Source: Chlamydiales bacterium (GTDB lineage: Bacteria; Chlamydiota; Chlamydiia; Chlamydiales; FEN-1388). From it: DNA of 10,626 nt. A program made the translations under genes and the position numbers. The notes below the pieces were generated by a model. The model saw only the letters and a program-made list of their open reading frames with translations, made no database searches and was not told the DNA's origin. Location of the stretch: assembly GCA_021372185.1 (NCBI GenBank), contig JAJFUY010000136.1, positions 1-10,626 of the forward strand. Direction: 5' to 3'. Shown in pieces: positions 1 through 7,483 of the stretch (position 1 is its first letter; each line of letters opens with the position of its first letter).

Positions 1-21
1 AGAAAGCAACAGGGGCCAGCA

Positions 22-493
22 ATGAAGGAACGAATATTTGGAAGAAAGCAAGAAATAGAGAAGCTCAGGCGGCTTTAATGATCCTCGTTGGAAAGCGTGG
101 GCAGGCTATGCATTTGAAAGCCTTTGTTTTAAACATATTCCCGAGATTAAAAAGGCACTTGGAATTTCGGCATTACTGACAACAGAATCACAATGGAGCT
201 ATAAGCCACAGAACAAATCTGAAACAGGGGTGCAAGTAGATTTACTTCTGGATAGAAAAGACGATTGTATAAATTTTATCGAGATAAAATTTTGCAGCGG
301 CTTGTTTACCATTACAAAAAGCTACGCAAAAGAACTAGAGGCAAAGGTTCGTGTGTTTCGTGAAGTAACAAAAACAACAAAGACAATTTTTGTCACATTC
401 ATCACCCCTTTCGGCCTACAAAAAAATGAATATTCCACAGAGCTCGTGCATAACGAACTTGTGCTGGAGGATTTGTTTTGTTCGACCGGTTGA
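22..493 (+). pseudogene. Internally deleted AAA ATPase / DUF234-type gene, N-terminal stub plus C-terminal domain
   Basis: Two pieces of one family appear in different frames. The ATG at 22, with AGGGG at 11-15 upstream, opens a stub reading MKERIFGRKQEIEKLRRL that stops at 76-78. This resembles the start of archaeal-type AAA ATPases just before their P-loop domain. From about 71 the +1-shifted frame reads FNDPRWKAWAGYAFESLCFK and continues to the stop at 491-493. That is typical of the C-terminal, PD-(D/E)XK-like domain of the same proteins, with a candidate Asp in QVDLLLD (239-241) and an E-I-K motif (281-289). Full-length relatives are around 450-480 residues, so the whole P-loop/AAA core, roughly 300 residues, is missing at about 70-80. 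The GTG at 230 would give only 87 residues and has no convincing ribosome binding site. Intact members are often linked to mobile or toxin-like functions, but none can be assigned here. Family assignment is from memory; the frame break is directly visible. Confidence 0.8.
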
Positions 494-608
494 ATCACGA
501 GATTGAATCGTCCTCAGCCGGGTTCTCATGATTTTATCAATTTACCCACCGTTCCCTACGGTCACGGTGGGCTTCGCTCAATTGCCCTGAAAGGCTCTCA
601 AACAATGA
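480..608 (+). repeat. Dispersed repeat, left copy, inverted relative to the copy at 10371-10493
   Basis: This stretch matches the reverse complement of 10371-10493 in several blocks separated by diverged spacers. The block 501-526 matches 10455-10480 (reverse complement) at 23 of 26 bases. The hairpin block 545-580 matches 10400-10435 (reverse complement) at 34 of 36. Weaker similarity continues through CTCTCAAACAATGA toward the end of atpK. Its left end overlaps the last codons and stop of the ATPase relic. It lies 3' of atpK (minus strand) in the same relative orientation as the other copy has to the FMN reductase gene. No coding content is apparent. It could be a miniature element, a REP-like intergenic repeat or a duplicated 3' region. 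Confidence 0.8.
538..584. terminator. Strong dyad between convergent genes, possible bidirectional terminator
   Basis: CCCACCGT (545-552) pairs perfectly with ACGGTGGG (564-571) around an 11-base loop. An outer CAATT (538-542)/AATTG (580-584) pair can extend the structure. A competing shorter hairpin, ACCGT (548-552) with ACGGT (558-562), is also possible. It lies between the end of the plus-strand relic and the end of atpK, where a transcription end is expected. There is no clean T-run after the stem on either strand, so a standard intrinsic terminator is not proven. Confidence 0.45.
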
Positions 609-614
609 TTGGGC

Positions 615-1058
615 TTAGGAGATGATGAGAAGAGCGAAGACGAAGGCGAAGAGCGCAAAGCTTTCCAAGATACCGATGGCGACGAAGCATTTTCCGTAAA
701 CGGACGGCTGCTTTAGGGTGGCTTGGATACTTGCTGCAATTACTTTGCCCATGAATATTGCAGAGGCCATGAGAGCTAGGCCTACTCCGAGTCCCACGGC
801 AATAGCAGCGATTGGCGAAAGAGTGCCAGCTTGGATGTTCCTATACATCAGTATCATCAAGATAAAGCCGTAAATAGACTGTGTGGAGGGAACTGAGGCC
901 ATGGCGATGAATTTACCGTGTCCTTCTTCTGTTCTTGCCATGGCAGCGCTAGATGCCATGCCTGCTATGTAGCAGCCAATTGAAGAGCCGCAGCAGCCCA
1001 TGCTCAATACGATAATTGGGCCAATCTGCTGAAGGTTAAATACGAGGCCTGTGTCCAT
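615..1058 (-). CDS. atpK: V-type ATPase subunit K (proteolipid c-ring subunit)
   Basis: This 147-residue membrane protein has two helical hairpins, forms the rotating c-ring, and carries the coupling ion through the membrane. The first hairpin has the conserved P-S-T-Q segment (57-60). The second has the single ion-binding carboxylate, Glu132, in GILESFALF, as in V-type 16-kDa subunits where the first hairpin has lost its acid. Aligned to Enterococcus hirae NtpK from memory, Thr64, Gln65 and Glu139 are kept (Thr59, Gln60, Glu132), but Gln110 is Met103. I chose the ATG at 1056-1058 because AGGAG sits 8 bases upstream. The frame runs open to 1139, but that extension is the end of atpI read in another frame. 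It is the last gene of the operon, 11 bases after atpI, and ends in a TAA beside the repeat. Confidence 0.93.
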   Translation of the reverse strand: MDTGLVFNLQQIGPIIVLSMGCCGSSIGCYIAGMASSAAMARTEEGHGKFIAMASVPSTQSIYGFILMILMYRNIQAGTLSPIAAIAVGLGVGLALMASAIFMGKVIAASIQATLKQPSVYGKCFVAIGILESFALFAFVFALLIIS

Positions 1059-1066
1059 AAAAAAAA

Positions 1067-1071
1067 CTCCT
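1067..1071 (-). promoter_or_regulatory. Strong ribosome binding site of atpK with T8 spacer
   Basis: The minus strand reads AGGAG, then eight T, then ATG. The AGGAG overlaps the TAG stop of atpI (1070-1072). It is the best Shine-Dalgarno match in the operon and fixes the atpK start at 1058. Stronger translation fits the many copies of subunit K needed per complex. Confidence 0.75.
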
Positions 1072-2974
1072 ATTCTAGATTCATAAGCTGTAAGGGGCGA
1101 AAGTCCTTTCCACCGCCAAAAAATGAATAACGGTACCATTCAAGAAAATTCAAACGCAAGCCATGTATTGTGCCGCCTAAAATGGCGATCGTCATATTGA
1201 GCACATGGCCAAACACAATAACAAGGATGGCAAATACTATGGGTAGGCGCCCGCCTAGCATATTTACGGTCTCGCTCACAATATAGCCAGCATAGCCTAA
1301 AGCATATATACGTAAGTAAGATAAAACATCGGCAAACAGCTGAATGGCGTGGGTGAATTCAAATGCCCCAGCAATGCCGTGCATGATTATACCAGCTAAA
1401 GAGGCAAAGCCCACGCCAAACATAATGAGATATAGGCCAATATTTGCCGCCAGTTCCTTATCAAACCCAAATACAAAGTGAATGATAGAGGTGGCATGTA
1501 AAAAGTAGGGGATGTACAGATAACACCCAATGATAAAGGCAATCCAGCCCACACCCACAGGGTTCTTGCGCAAATACCTGATAAGCCCAATACAGATATG
1601 TATGGCTCCAATTAATAACGAAAGCTCCAAAAGCACATTGTCTGAGAACTTATCGGCAATAGGGTGGGGGGAGATGTCTTTGGCGTTATGCGCATACAAA
1701 AATTTTTGCGGGTCGGTCTCTTTGGCAAGTTGTGGATACTGCTTTACGTAGTAGTCAAAGGTTTCATCTTTATGCTTTATTGCATAGTCAGCTTTTTTGG
1801 TGATGAGCCAGGTCATCAGAGAGTGCTTGCGTAAAAAACTGTCAGGCGCAAATTCCATACCAAAAAACGAGTGCGTAAGACCACCCCAAAGGATGCAGGT
1901 GGTTGCCAATATAGCCACAAGGCCAATAAAGCGTTTTGTAGACGCTGTAATTTTTTTTAGCCTAAAGCGTAGCAAAAGAGCCGCTGCCAAAAAGACTAGC
2001 CCGTAGCCTGCATCATAAACAATCATAGAAAAGAATAAGGCAAACGCAAAGAGCACCCAGAGTGATGGGTCTTTATCTTGAATAGAGGGCGTATCAAAGA
2101 TGCGGATCAAATCTTCACCCACTTTTGCCGTGCCAGAATTTTCTAAGTAGGTGGGGGGAGTCTGGTGGCGATCAAGAGCTACTTCTTCGCTATAGATTTT
2201 AAATGTGTCGCATAGTGCTTTTAGCTCTTTATACTTTGTTGCTGGCACCCAGCCTTCTACTATAAAAAGCTGATTTTCTAGCTCAAATTCACTTGCTTCT
2301 GTAGCAAACTCTAAATGCGCCTCATTTAGCCGAGTAATAAGTGCCTGGTGCAGGAGCACATTATAGGAGGTAAGAGCTTTAAGCTGGCTGTTGAGGGCAT
2401 TTATCTGCTTTCTTAATGCTGCTGCTTCACGATCAAGTTCTGAGAGCGGCTTACTAAAATAGAGCTCTTGCAAGTCGCTTAAGACGATAGGCTCATTTTG
2501 GATAGCTACAAAATAGTCTATGCCATCATCTGAATGAATTAAAATGAGTGCCGGTTCCACCTCGCTAAAGCGCTTTATAGATTTTGCGGTAAAAAAGCGT
2601 ATTTTTCGTTTGGTGTCTCTTTCTAGGTCTTGCAGGGTTTTGACCGAAAACTCACCAAAGGGCAAGATGCGCTCTATTTCAATTTCAGTGTCGTGAGCAG
2701 AGTTTTCAGCTTTTATAAGCTCGGCTTTTAGCTTTAAGATGCTATCAGATATTGCAAAGGCATCTGTTGCAGACGTCTCTTGCTTTTGCATTTCATAGCC
2801 GCGCAAAATTTTCAGCGATTTGCCCAAATTTTCAATATCTTGCGGCAACACATTCTTTTTAGGGCCTTTGGGATCAATAAATTCGATCAGGCTCGCTACT
2901 TGTGCCGCTTTAAAAAAGGCAGCTTTATCGCTTGAGGCACCAATAAAGAGGAATTTATGTACATCATAGCGCAT
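1070..2974 (-). CDS. atpI: V-type ATPase subunit I (membrane stator, a-subunit)
   Basis: This 634-residue subunit holds the ion half-channels against the c-ring and anchors the peripheral stalks. Residues 1 to about 300 are the soluble arm, with heptad-rich stretches around 70-100 and 180-225 and the EGWVPATKYKEL segment (240-251) typical of the family. Residues 305 to about 610 hold the membrane domain. Hydrophobic segments lie near 305-335, 350-370, 445-470, 475-500, 510-535 and 575-605, and a soluble insertion lies near 390-440. Arg555 in LSYLRIYALG and Arg607 in HGLRLNFLEWY match the two essential arginines that face the c-ring carboxylate. The C-terminal NFLEWYRYSFFGGGKDFRPL is also characteristic. 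The ATG at 2974 overlaps the atpD end by 11 bases and has GAGG (2981-2984) upstream. Its length is close to the chlamydial form and nothing appears broken. Confidence 0.95.
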   Translation of the reverse strand: MRYDVHKFLFIGASSDKAAFFKAAQVASLIEFIDPKGPKKNVLPQDIENLGKSLKILRGYEMQKQETSATDAFAISDSILKLKAELIKAENSAHDTEIEIERILPFGEFSVKTLQDLERDTKRKIRFFTAKSIKRFSEVEPALILIHSDDGIDYFVAIQNEPIVLSDLQELYFSKPLSELDREAAALRKQINALNSQLKALTSYNVLLHQALITRLNEAHLEFATEASEFELENQLFIVEGWVPATKYKELKALCDTFKIYSEEVALDRHQTPPTYLENSGTAKVGEDLIRIFDTPSIQDKDPSLWVLFAFALFFSMIVYDAGYGLVFLAAALLLRFRLKKITASTKRFIGLVAILATTCILWGGLTHSFFGMEFAPDSFLRKHSLMTWLITKKADYAIKHKDETFDYYVKQYPQLAKETDPQKFLYAHNAKDISPHPIADKFSDNVLLELSLLIGAIHICIGLIRYLRKNPVGVGWIAFIIGCYLYIPYFLHATSIIHFVFGFDKELAANIGLYLIMFGVGFASLAGIIMHGIAGAFEFTHAIQLFADVLSYLRIYALGYAGYIVSETVNMLGGRLPIVFAILVIVFGHVLNMTIAILGGTIHGLRLNFLEWYRYSFFGGGKDFRPLQLMNLE

Positions 2975-3593
2975 GTTCGGCCTCGTGCGCTATTTTGCGT
3001 TCGATAATCTTTGTTTTGGCTACTTTTGCCTGAGAGACTGCAGCTAGCTGCTGATCGCCCAAAAACACTTTGATCTTTTTGATGTTTTTTTCAGCACGCG
3101 GGATGAGTATTTTTTCAAACAGATTCACGCGGATATATACTTCACGAAGTTCTTTTTCGAGTATCGTGAGCTTTTCTTGGATGATACCAAGGCGCACCTT
3201 GGCTTCACTTACATGCCGTAAACCAAAAACTGCCCCTTCTAGCCACACAGGAGTCTCAAAGAGGTTGTAGGTGAGGGGTTCAAACTCTACTTTTTCATAG
3301 ATGGGTACTTCTGCCCCGGCAATATTCTCAAAGTGCTTATGCACTTTTGAGATCTTTGAATAGCGGCTTATATCAACGGGCATACTTTGGGTAAAGAGTG
3401 AGGCATATTCTTCTACGGCGCGCTTTTCACTATCTACCTGCTCTTCGAGGCCTAAAAATTCCTGACGTGTCTGAGCTACCTCAGCCTGAAGCAACGCTTT
3501 TTTCAGCTGCAAAGTAGGTAAGTACTTATAGCACTGATTAAGCTTGTTCTGCTGAGCCCTGAGCTCATTTTTTGTCATTTTGATTTCAGCCAT
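2964..3593 (-). CDS. atpD: V-type ATPase subunit D (central rotor shaft)
   Basis: This 209-residue, highly charged and largely helical protein forms the antiparallel coiled coil that turns inside the A3B3 head and transmits torque to the c-ring. The N-terminal helix spans about 4-68 and carries the LQLKKALL segment common to subunit D. The C-terminal helix spans about 126-205 and includes VNLFEKILIPRAEKNIKKIK (156-175), the most conserved part of the family. The middle section (about 70-120) is the globular tip. It overlaps atpB by 8 bases and atpI by 11, so translational coupling is likely. No good Shine-Dalgarno sequence precedes its ATG, which supports re-initiation after atpB. Length is normal. 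Confidence 0.93.
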   Translation of the reverse strand: MAEIKMTKNELRAQQNKLNQCYKYLPTLQLKKALLQAEVAQTRQEFLGLEEQVDSEKRAVEEYASLFTQSMPVDISRYSKISKVHKHFENIAGAEVPIYEKVEFEPLTYNLFETPVWLEGAVFGLRHVSEAKVRLGIIQEKLTILEKELREVYIRVNLFEKILIPRAEKNIKKIKVFLGDQQLAAVSQAKVAKTKIIERKIAHEAEHAL

Positions 3594-4905
3594 TTGCAGC
3601 TTGAACTCTCGCGTTCCAGTATTTATCTACTAAACTTTGCTTGATACCCACTTGGTCAGGCTTAAAGCATTCAGCTAAAATTGTCCAGCCCATATCTAGA
3701 GCCTCTTCTAAGGACATATTTACTTCTAAATTCATCATCTTCTTTTCAAAGAGTGAGGAGTAGTGCAGTAGCTGCTCATCCCATTTAGAGAGCCTAAAGC
3801 CCATAGATCTTCGCTCACGTGCCTTTTTAGACTCGGCATAGAGGCGTATCATAGCGTTAGCAAGCTCGCCATGATCATCGCGTGTTACTTTGCCAATTAC
3901 TAGCTGCTTAAGCCGAGAAAGTGAGCCAAACGGGTCGATGCGCCCACCATGAAGGTAAAATTGCCCTTCAGTGATATAGCCTGTGTTATCAGGAATAGGG
4001 TGTGTAACATCATCGCCTGGCATAGTAGTTACGCTTACAATGGTGATAGAGCCGCTATTTTCCATAGAAACGGCTTTTTCGTAACGCGCTGCAAGGTCTG
4101 AATATAATGAACCTGGATAGCCGCGGTTAGATGGTACTTGGTCCATGGTGATGGCTATTTCTTTAATAGAGTCAGCAAAGGCCGTCATATCAGTGAGAAG
4201 CACAAGGACGTTTAAATCTTGCACGGCAAATTGCTCAGCACAGGCTAGCACCATATCAGGTACAAGTACGCACTCTACTGCCGGGTCTGTTGCCTTATGT
4301 ACAAACATGAGCGTTTTATTCATGGTGCCAGCACGCTCTGCATTATCAATAAAGGCTTGATACTCAGCAAAGGTAAGGCCCATACCGCCAATAATCACCA
4401 CATCAGCATCTGTCTGGTTGGCAATACGCATTAAGAGGGCATTGTAGGGCTCACCAGCTACAGAAAAGATAGGAATTTTTTGCGACATAACTAGGCAGTT
4501 AAACATATCAATCATAGGTATGTTTGTTCTAACCAAGTTACGAGGGATAATGCGCTTTACGGGGTTAAATGAAGGGCCGCCAATAGCAACCTGATCTCCA
4601 ACTATGTCTGGGCCATTATCAATAGGCACACCAGAGCCGCTAAAACGACGTCCTAATAATGAATCTGAAAAGGCAACCTGCATCTGGTGGCGTAAGAATG
4701 TCACTTTGTCACCAGTTGAAATACCGCGAGTACTCTGGAATACCTGCAGCGTTACTTTATCGCCTTCAATACGTAGCACTGATGCATAGGCGTGCCTGCC
4801 ATCTTTCATATCGATACGTGCAAGTTCTCCCAGGCCTACATTTTGGGCCATAACGGAGATGAGGTTACCGCGCATGTCGGTGATTTTTTCATAAATCGTT
4901 CTCAT
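3586..4905 (-). CDS. atpB: V-type ATPase subunit B (non-catalytic nucleotide subunit)
   Basis: This 439-residue protein alternates with AtpA in the hexameric head. It has the N-terminal beta barrel (about 1-75), then the RecA-like core, then a helical C-terminal domain. In place of a Walker A motif it has FSVAGEPYNALL (147-158), the degenerate P-loop expected of the regulatory B subunit. VLVLLTDMTAFADSIKEI (233-250) and RGYPGSLYSDLA (261-272) are family signatures. Its ATG overlaps the atpA stop in an ATGA arrangement (4902-4905), so the two are probably translationally coupled. This suits a 3:3 product ratio. Only a weak GAAAG precedes the start. Length and motifs look complete. Confidence 0.96.
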   Translation of the reverse strand: MRTIYEKITDMRGNLISVMAQNVGLGELARIDMKDGRHAYASVLRIEGDKVTLQVFQSTRGISTGDKVTFLRHQMQVAFSDSLLGRRFSGSGVPIDNGPDIVGDQVAIGGPSFNPVKRIIPRNLVRTNIPMIDMFNCLVMSQKIPIFSVAGEPYNALLMRIANQTDADVVIIGGMGLTFAEYQAFIDNAERAGTMNKTLMFVHKATDPAVECVLVPDMVLACAEQFAVQDLNVLVLLTDMTAFADSIKEIAITMDQVPSNRGYPGSLYSDLAARYEKAVSMENSGSITIVSVTTMPGDDVTHPIPDNTGYITEGQFYLHGGRIDPFGSLSRLKQLVIGKVTRDDHGELANAMIRLYAESKKARERRSMGFRLSKWDEQLLHYSSLFEKKMMNLEVNMSLEEALDMGWTILAECFKPDQVGIKQSLVDKYWNARVQAANG

Positions 4906-6686
4906 AGCACTTTCTGGGTATGAGGGTTTAGCATATCTTTGATTTCAGCATAGATCTCGAGATAGCGGGGAGATTCAAATGAAGTAAAGTTCATGTTCTT
5001 AATTTTGTTTTGCAAGAGCAAGAAATAGGCTCTAGCATCATCGTGGTTCGTAAAATGAAATTCGATGTCAAAGATTTTACGGATTACTTCTAAAAGTGCA
5101 ATCTGCCGGTTGATGGGGCTGTAGGCATCTTCTTTATCAAAGGCATTTTGCTGGAGGTAGCTAAAGTCATAAAGCTCTGATTTCAAGAACGTGATCATAT
5201 CCTTCATAGAGGTGCCTTCTTCGCCCACTACTTCCATACGCTTTCTGATGTCATCGCCATCTTGTAAATACTGGGTGGCGCGCTTTACAGTAGAGGCCCA
5301 TTCTGGCATTTCTTTAGAGAGTATTTTACCAACTGGCTCTAAATATTTTGACCAAGAAATAAGTGGGTCAACAGCCGGATAGCGGCGAGAATCTGAGCGC
5401 TCTCGTGACAAGCCCACAAACGACCCAACAACAGAAAGTGTTGCCTGAGTAACCGGTTCTTCAAAGTTACCACCAGCAGGAGATACAGCCCCGCAGATAG
5501 TAAGTGAGCCATACTCACCAGTTTTTAAAGCTAACACTCCGGCTCGTTCATAAAATGAGGCGATTCTAGAGGCTAAATAGGCTGGGAAAGCCTCTTCACC
5601 AGGAATTTCTTCTAGCCTGCCAGACATCTCGCGCATAGCTTGAGCCCAGCGAGAGGTAGAGTCTGCAAGTAGTAGTATATCAAGACCCATCTGGCGGTAG
5701 TATTCTGCAATTGTGGCGCCCATATATACGGAAGATTCACGCGCTGCAACTGGCATCGATGAGGTGTTGCAGATGATAATAGTCCGCTTCATGAGCGTTT
5801 CACCTGTATGTGGGTCAATAAGGTGAGGAAATTCTTTTAATACTTCTACTACTTCTCCTGCACGCTCTCCACAAGCCACAACAAGCACAATATCAACTGA
5901 AGAGTATTTTGAAAGGTGGTGTTGTAATACAGTTTTGCCTGCACCAAAAGGCCCCGGGGTACAAAATGAGCCGCCTTTCATTTGAGAGAGTTGGGTATCA
6001 ATAATTCTGAGGCCTGTATCCATCATCTTGGTTGGCTTTACTCGTTCGCCATGTAAAAGTGGTATTTTGATGGGCCATTTTTGCAGCATGGTAAAGGAGT
6101 GTTCATTGCCATTTTGATCTTTTGCTTTTGCTACTACTTCTTCAATAGGGTATGAGCCAGGTGCTATAACCCAGGTGATTTCGTATGTGCCATATTTAGA
6201 AAAGGGGAGCATGACTTTGTGGATAAAGCGATTTTCTGGTGTTGTGCCAAGTGTGTCACCTCGGCTGACCTTATCACCCACTTTAACCGTCGGCGTATAG
6301 TCCCATTTTCTTGTACGGTCGAGGGCTGCCATATAGACGCCACGAGGCAAAAAGAAGCCCGCAAATTCAGCAACTTCTTCTAACGGGTTTTGCAGTCCGT
6401 CAAAGATGCGGCTTAACAGCCCGGGCCCAAGTTCTGCTTCTAAAAGCTCGCCGGTAAATTCTACAGGCGTATCAAACTTGACGCTTCGGGTGTCTTCAAA
6501 AACCTGAATTTTGGCCACATCGCCAGAGATTTCAATAACTTCAGCTTTGAGTTCGATACCATCAACTACTACCATGGCTACTTCGCCTTGGCGGATATTG
6601 CCTTCGTACTTAACCTGTAACAGGTTTCCAAAAGCTGAAACTGTTTTACCTGTTGCGTGAGAGGTATTTTTTACTTCTGTTGTCAT
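4902..6686 (-). CDS. atpA: V-type ATPase catalytic subunit A
   Basis: This 594-residue catalytic ATPase subunit begins with a beta barrel (about 12-80). The extra 'non-homologous' bulge domain that marks A subunits off from F-type beta follows at about 110-195. The Walker A motif is GPFGAGKT (245-252) with catalytic Lys251. ACGERAGEVVEVLKEFPHL (271-289) contains the activating Glu274, and the Walker B strand is DILLLADSTSRWAQA (336-350). SGRLEEIPGEEAFPAYLASR (355-374) and GAVSPAGGNFEEPVT (399-413) are strongly conserved. The helical C-terminus follows. The start codon directly abuts the TAA of the DUF2764 gene, giving TAAATG, with only a weak GGA upstream, so coupling to that gene is likely. 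All catalytic residues that I can check are present. Confidence 0.97.
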   Translation of the reverse strand: MTTEVKNTSHATGKTVSAFGNLLQVKYEGNIRQGEVAMVVVDGIELKAEVIEISGDVAKIQVFEDTRSVKFDTPVEFTGELLEAELGPGLLSRIFDGLQNPLEEVAEFAGFFLPRGVYMAALDRTRKWDYTPTVKVGDKVSRGDTLGTTPENRFIHKVMLPFSKYGTYEITWVIAPGSYPIEEVVAKAKDQNGNEHSFTMLQKWPIKIPLLHGERVKPTKMMDTGLRIIDTQLSQMKGGSFCTPGPFGAGKTVLQHHLSKYSSVDIVLVVACGERAGEVVEVLKEFPHLIDPHTGETLMKRTIIICNTSSMPVAARESSVYMGATIAEYYRQMGLDILLLADSTSRWAQAMREMSGRLEEIPGEEAFPAYLASRIASFYERAGVLALKTGEYGSLTICGAVSPAGGNFEEPVTQATLSVVGSFVGLSRERSDSRRYPAVDPLISWSKYLEPVGKILSKEMPEWASTVKRATQYLQDGDDIRKRMEVVGEEGTSMKDMITFLKSELYDFSYLQQNAFDKEDAYSPINRQIALLEVIRKIFDIEFHFTNHDDARAYFLLLQNKIKNMNFTSFESPRYLEIYAEIKDMLNPHTQKVL

Positions 6687-7472
6687 TTACACTACATCCA
6701 TTATCTCATCTACAATTTCTAGACCTTTCAACTTATCAAGCTGAAGCCATTCTTCACATATCTCTAGCTGGGCTAAATACCCCAAAATGCGTTCCATAGA
6801 AAAATTTTCCCATTCTATGAGTTCTTCTATGTAGTTAAAGCGCCAGACTGACAGTGCTTGATATAAATCAAGCGGGGCTGTTTTTCTTGCCTCGTAAAGT
6901 GCTTTCAAGCCAGCATAGGGCGCTGGTGGCTCAAATACTTTTTCTCGCGATAAGGCTATAAGCTCAGCTACAAATGGGTCTTCTATATCTTCAAACTGGA
7001 GCTCTTTTTCTAAATCGCGCTGCAAGTCGTGAGCTCTTAGGGCAACAAAAACAAGTCTCCACTGCCACTGGAAGGTGATATACTCCCTTAAAAACCAGTT
7101 GCTTTTATCTACATGCTCTTTTGCCCAGGCAAAATATTTATGCAGAACAAAAGAGAAGTTTTCTATCTGTTCATGTGCATCTGTATACTTGTCTAAGTAC
7201 TCCAAAATATACTCTGGGAGGCTCTCTTTATAAAAGAGAAGCTCTTCTAGCTCATACTGCTCATAGTTGCCACCGGGCTTTAAAGGCTGCTTTTGCCACA
7301 GTGCTCGAATATTGTCGATGTCAATAAGTAGCTTAAAGTCATGAACAAGTTTGAGATCTTTTTCGGTGAGATTCTGCTGAAGCAAAAAATCAAGCTCGTA
7401 CGAGGTAATTTCTACAGGAGATCCTACCTTAAGAGGCGGAAGAAGTGTGGCAAGAAAGTAGTAATTTGCCAT
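6687..7472 (-). CDS. DUF2764 family protein of the V-ATPase operon, candidate C-type subunit
   Basis: This is a 261-residue, acidic, largely helical soluble protein. Its start, MANYYFLATLLPPL, is the signature of DUF2764, a family found in V-ATPase operons of chlamydiae, spirochaetes and Bacteroidota in this same position between atpE and atpA. The segment LLIDIDNIRALW (48-59) and the C-terminal NFSMERILGYLAQLEICEEW (223-242) resemble helices of the AC39/subunit C family, which caps the rotor shaft on the c-ring. The operon has no recognisable subunit C gene, so I infer that this protein may fill that role; it is not shown. The start is supported by AGGA overlapping the atpE stop codon. It lies 11 bases after atpE and directly abuts atpA, so it is certainly within the operon. 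Confidence 0.85.
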   Translation of the reverse strand: MANYYFLATLLPPLKVGSPVEITSYELDFLLQQNLTEKDLKLVHDFKLLIDIDNIRALWQKQPLKPGGNYEQYELEELLFYKESLPEYILEYLDKYTDAHEQIENFSFVLHKYFAWAKEHVDKSNWFLREYITFQWQWRLVFVALRAHDLQRDLEKELQFEDIEDPFVAELIALSREKVFEPPAPYAGLKALYEARKTAPLDLYQALSVWRFNYIEELIEWENFSMERILGYLAQLEICEEWLQLDKLKGLEIVDEIMDVV

Positions 7473-7483
7473 GAATATAATTC

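Noticed and set aside
1059..1139. Longer atpK start adding 27 residues
   Set aside because: The extension is the 3' end of atpI in another frame. The ATG at 1058 has AGGAG at proper spacing and gives the usual length for a two-hairpin subunit K.
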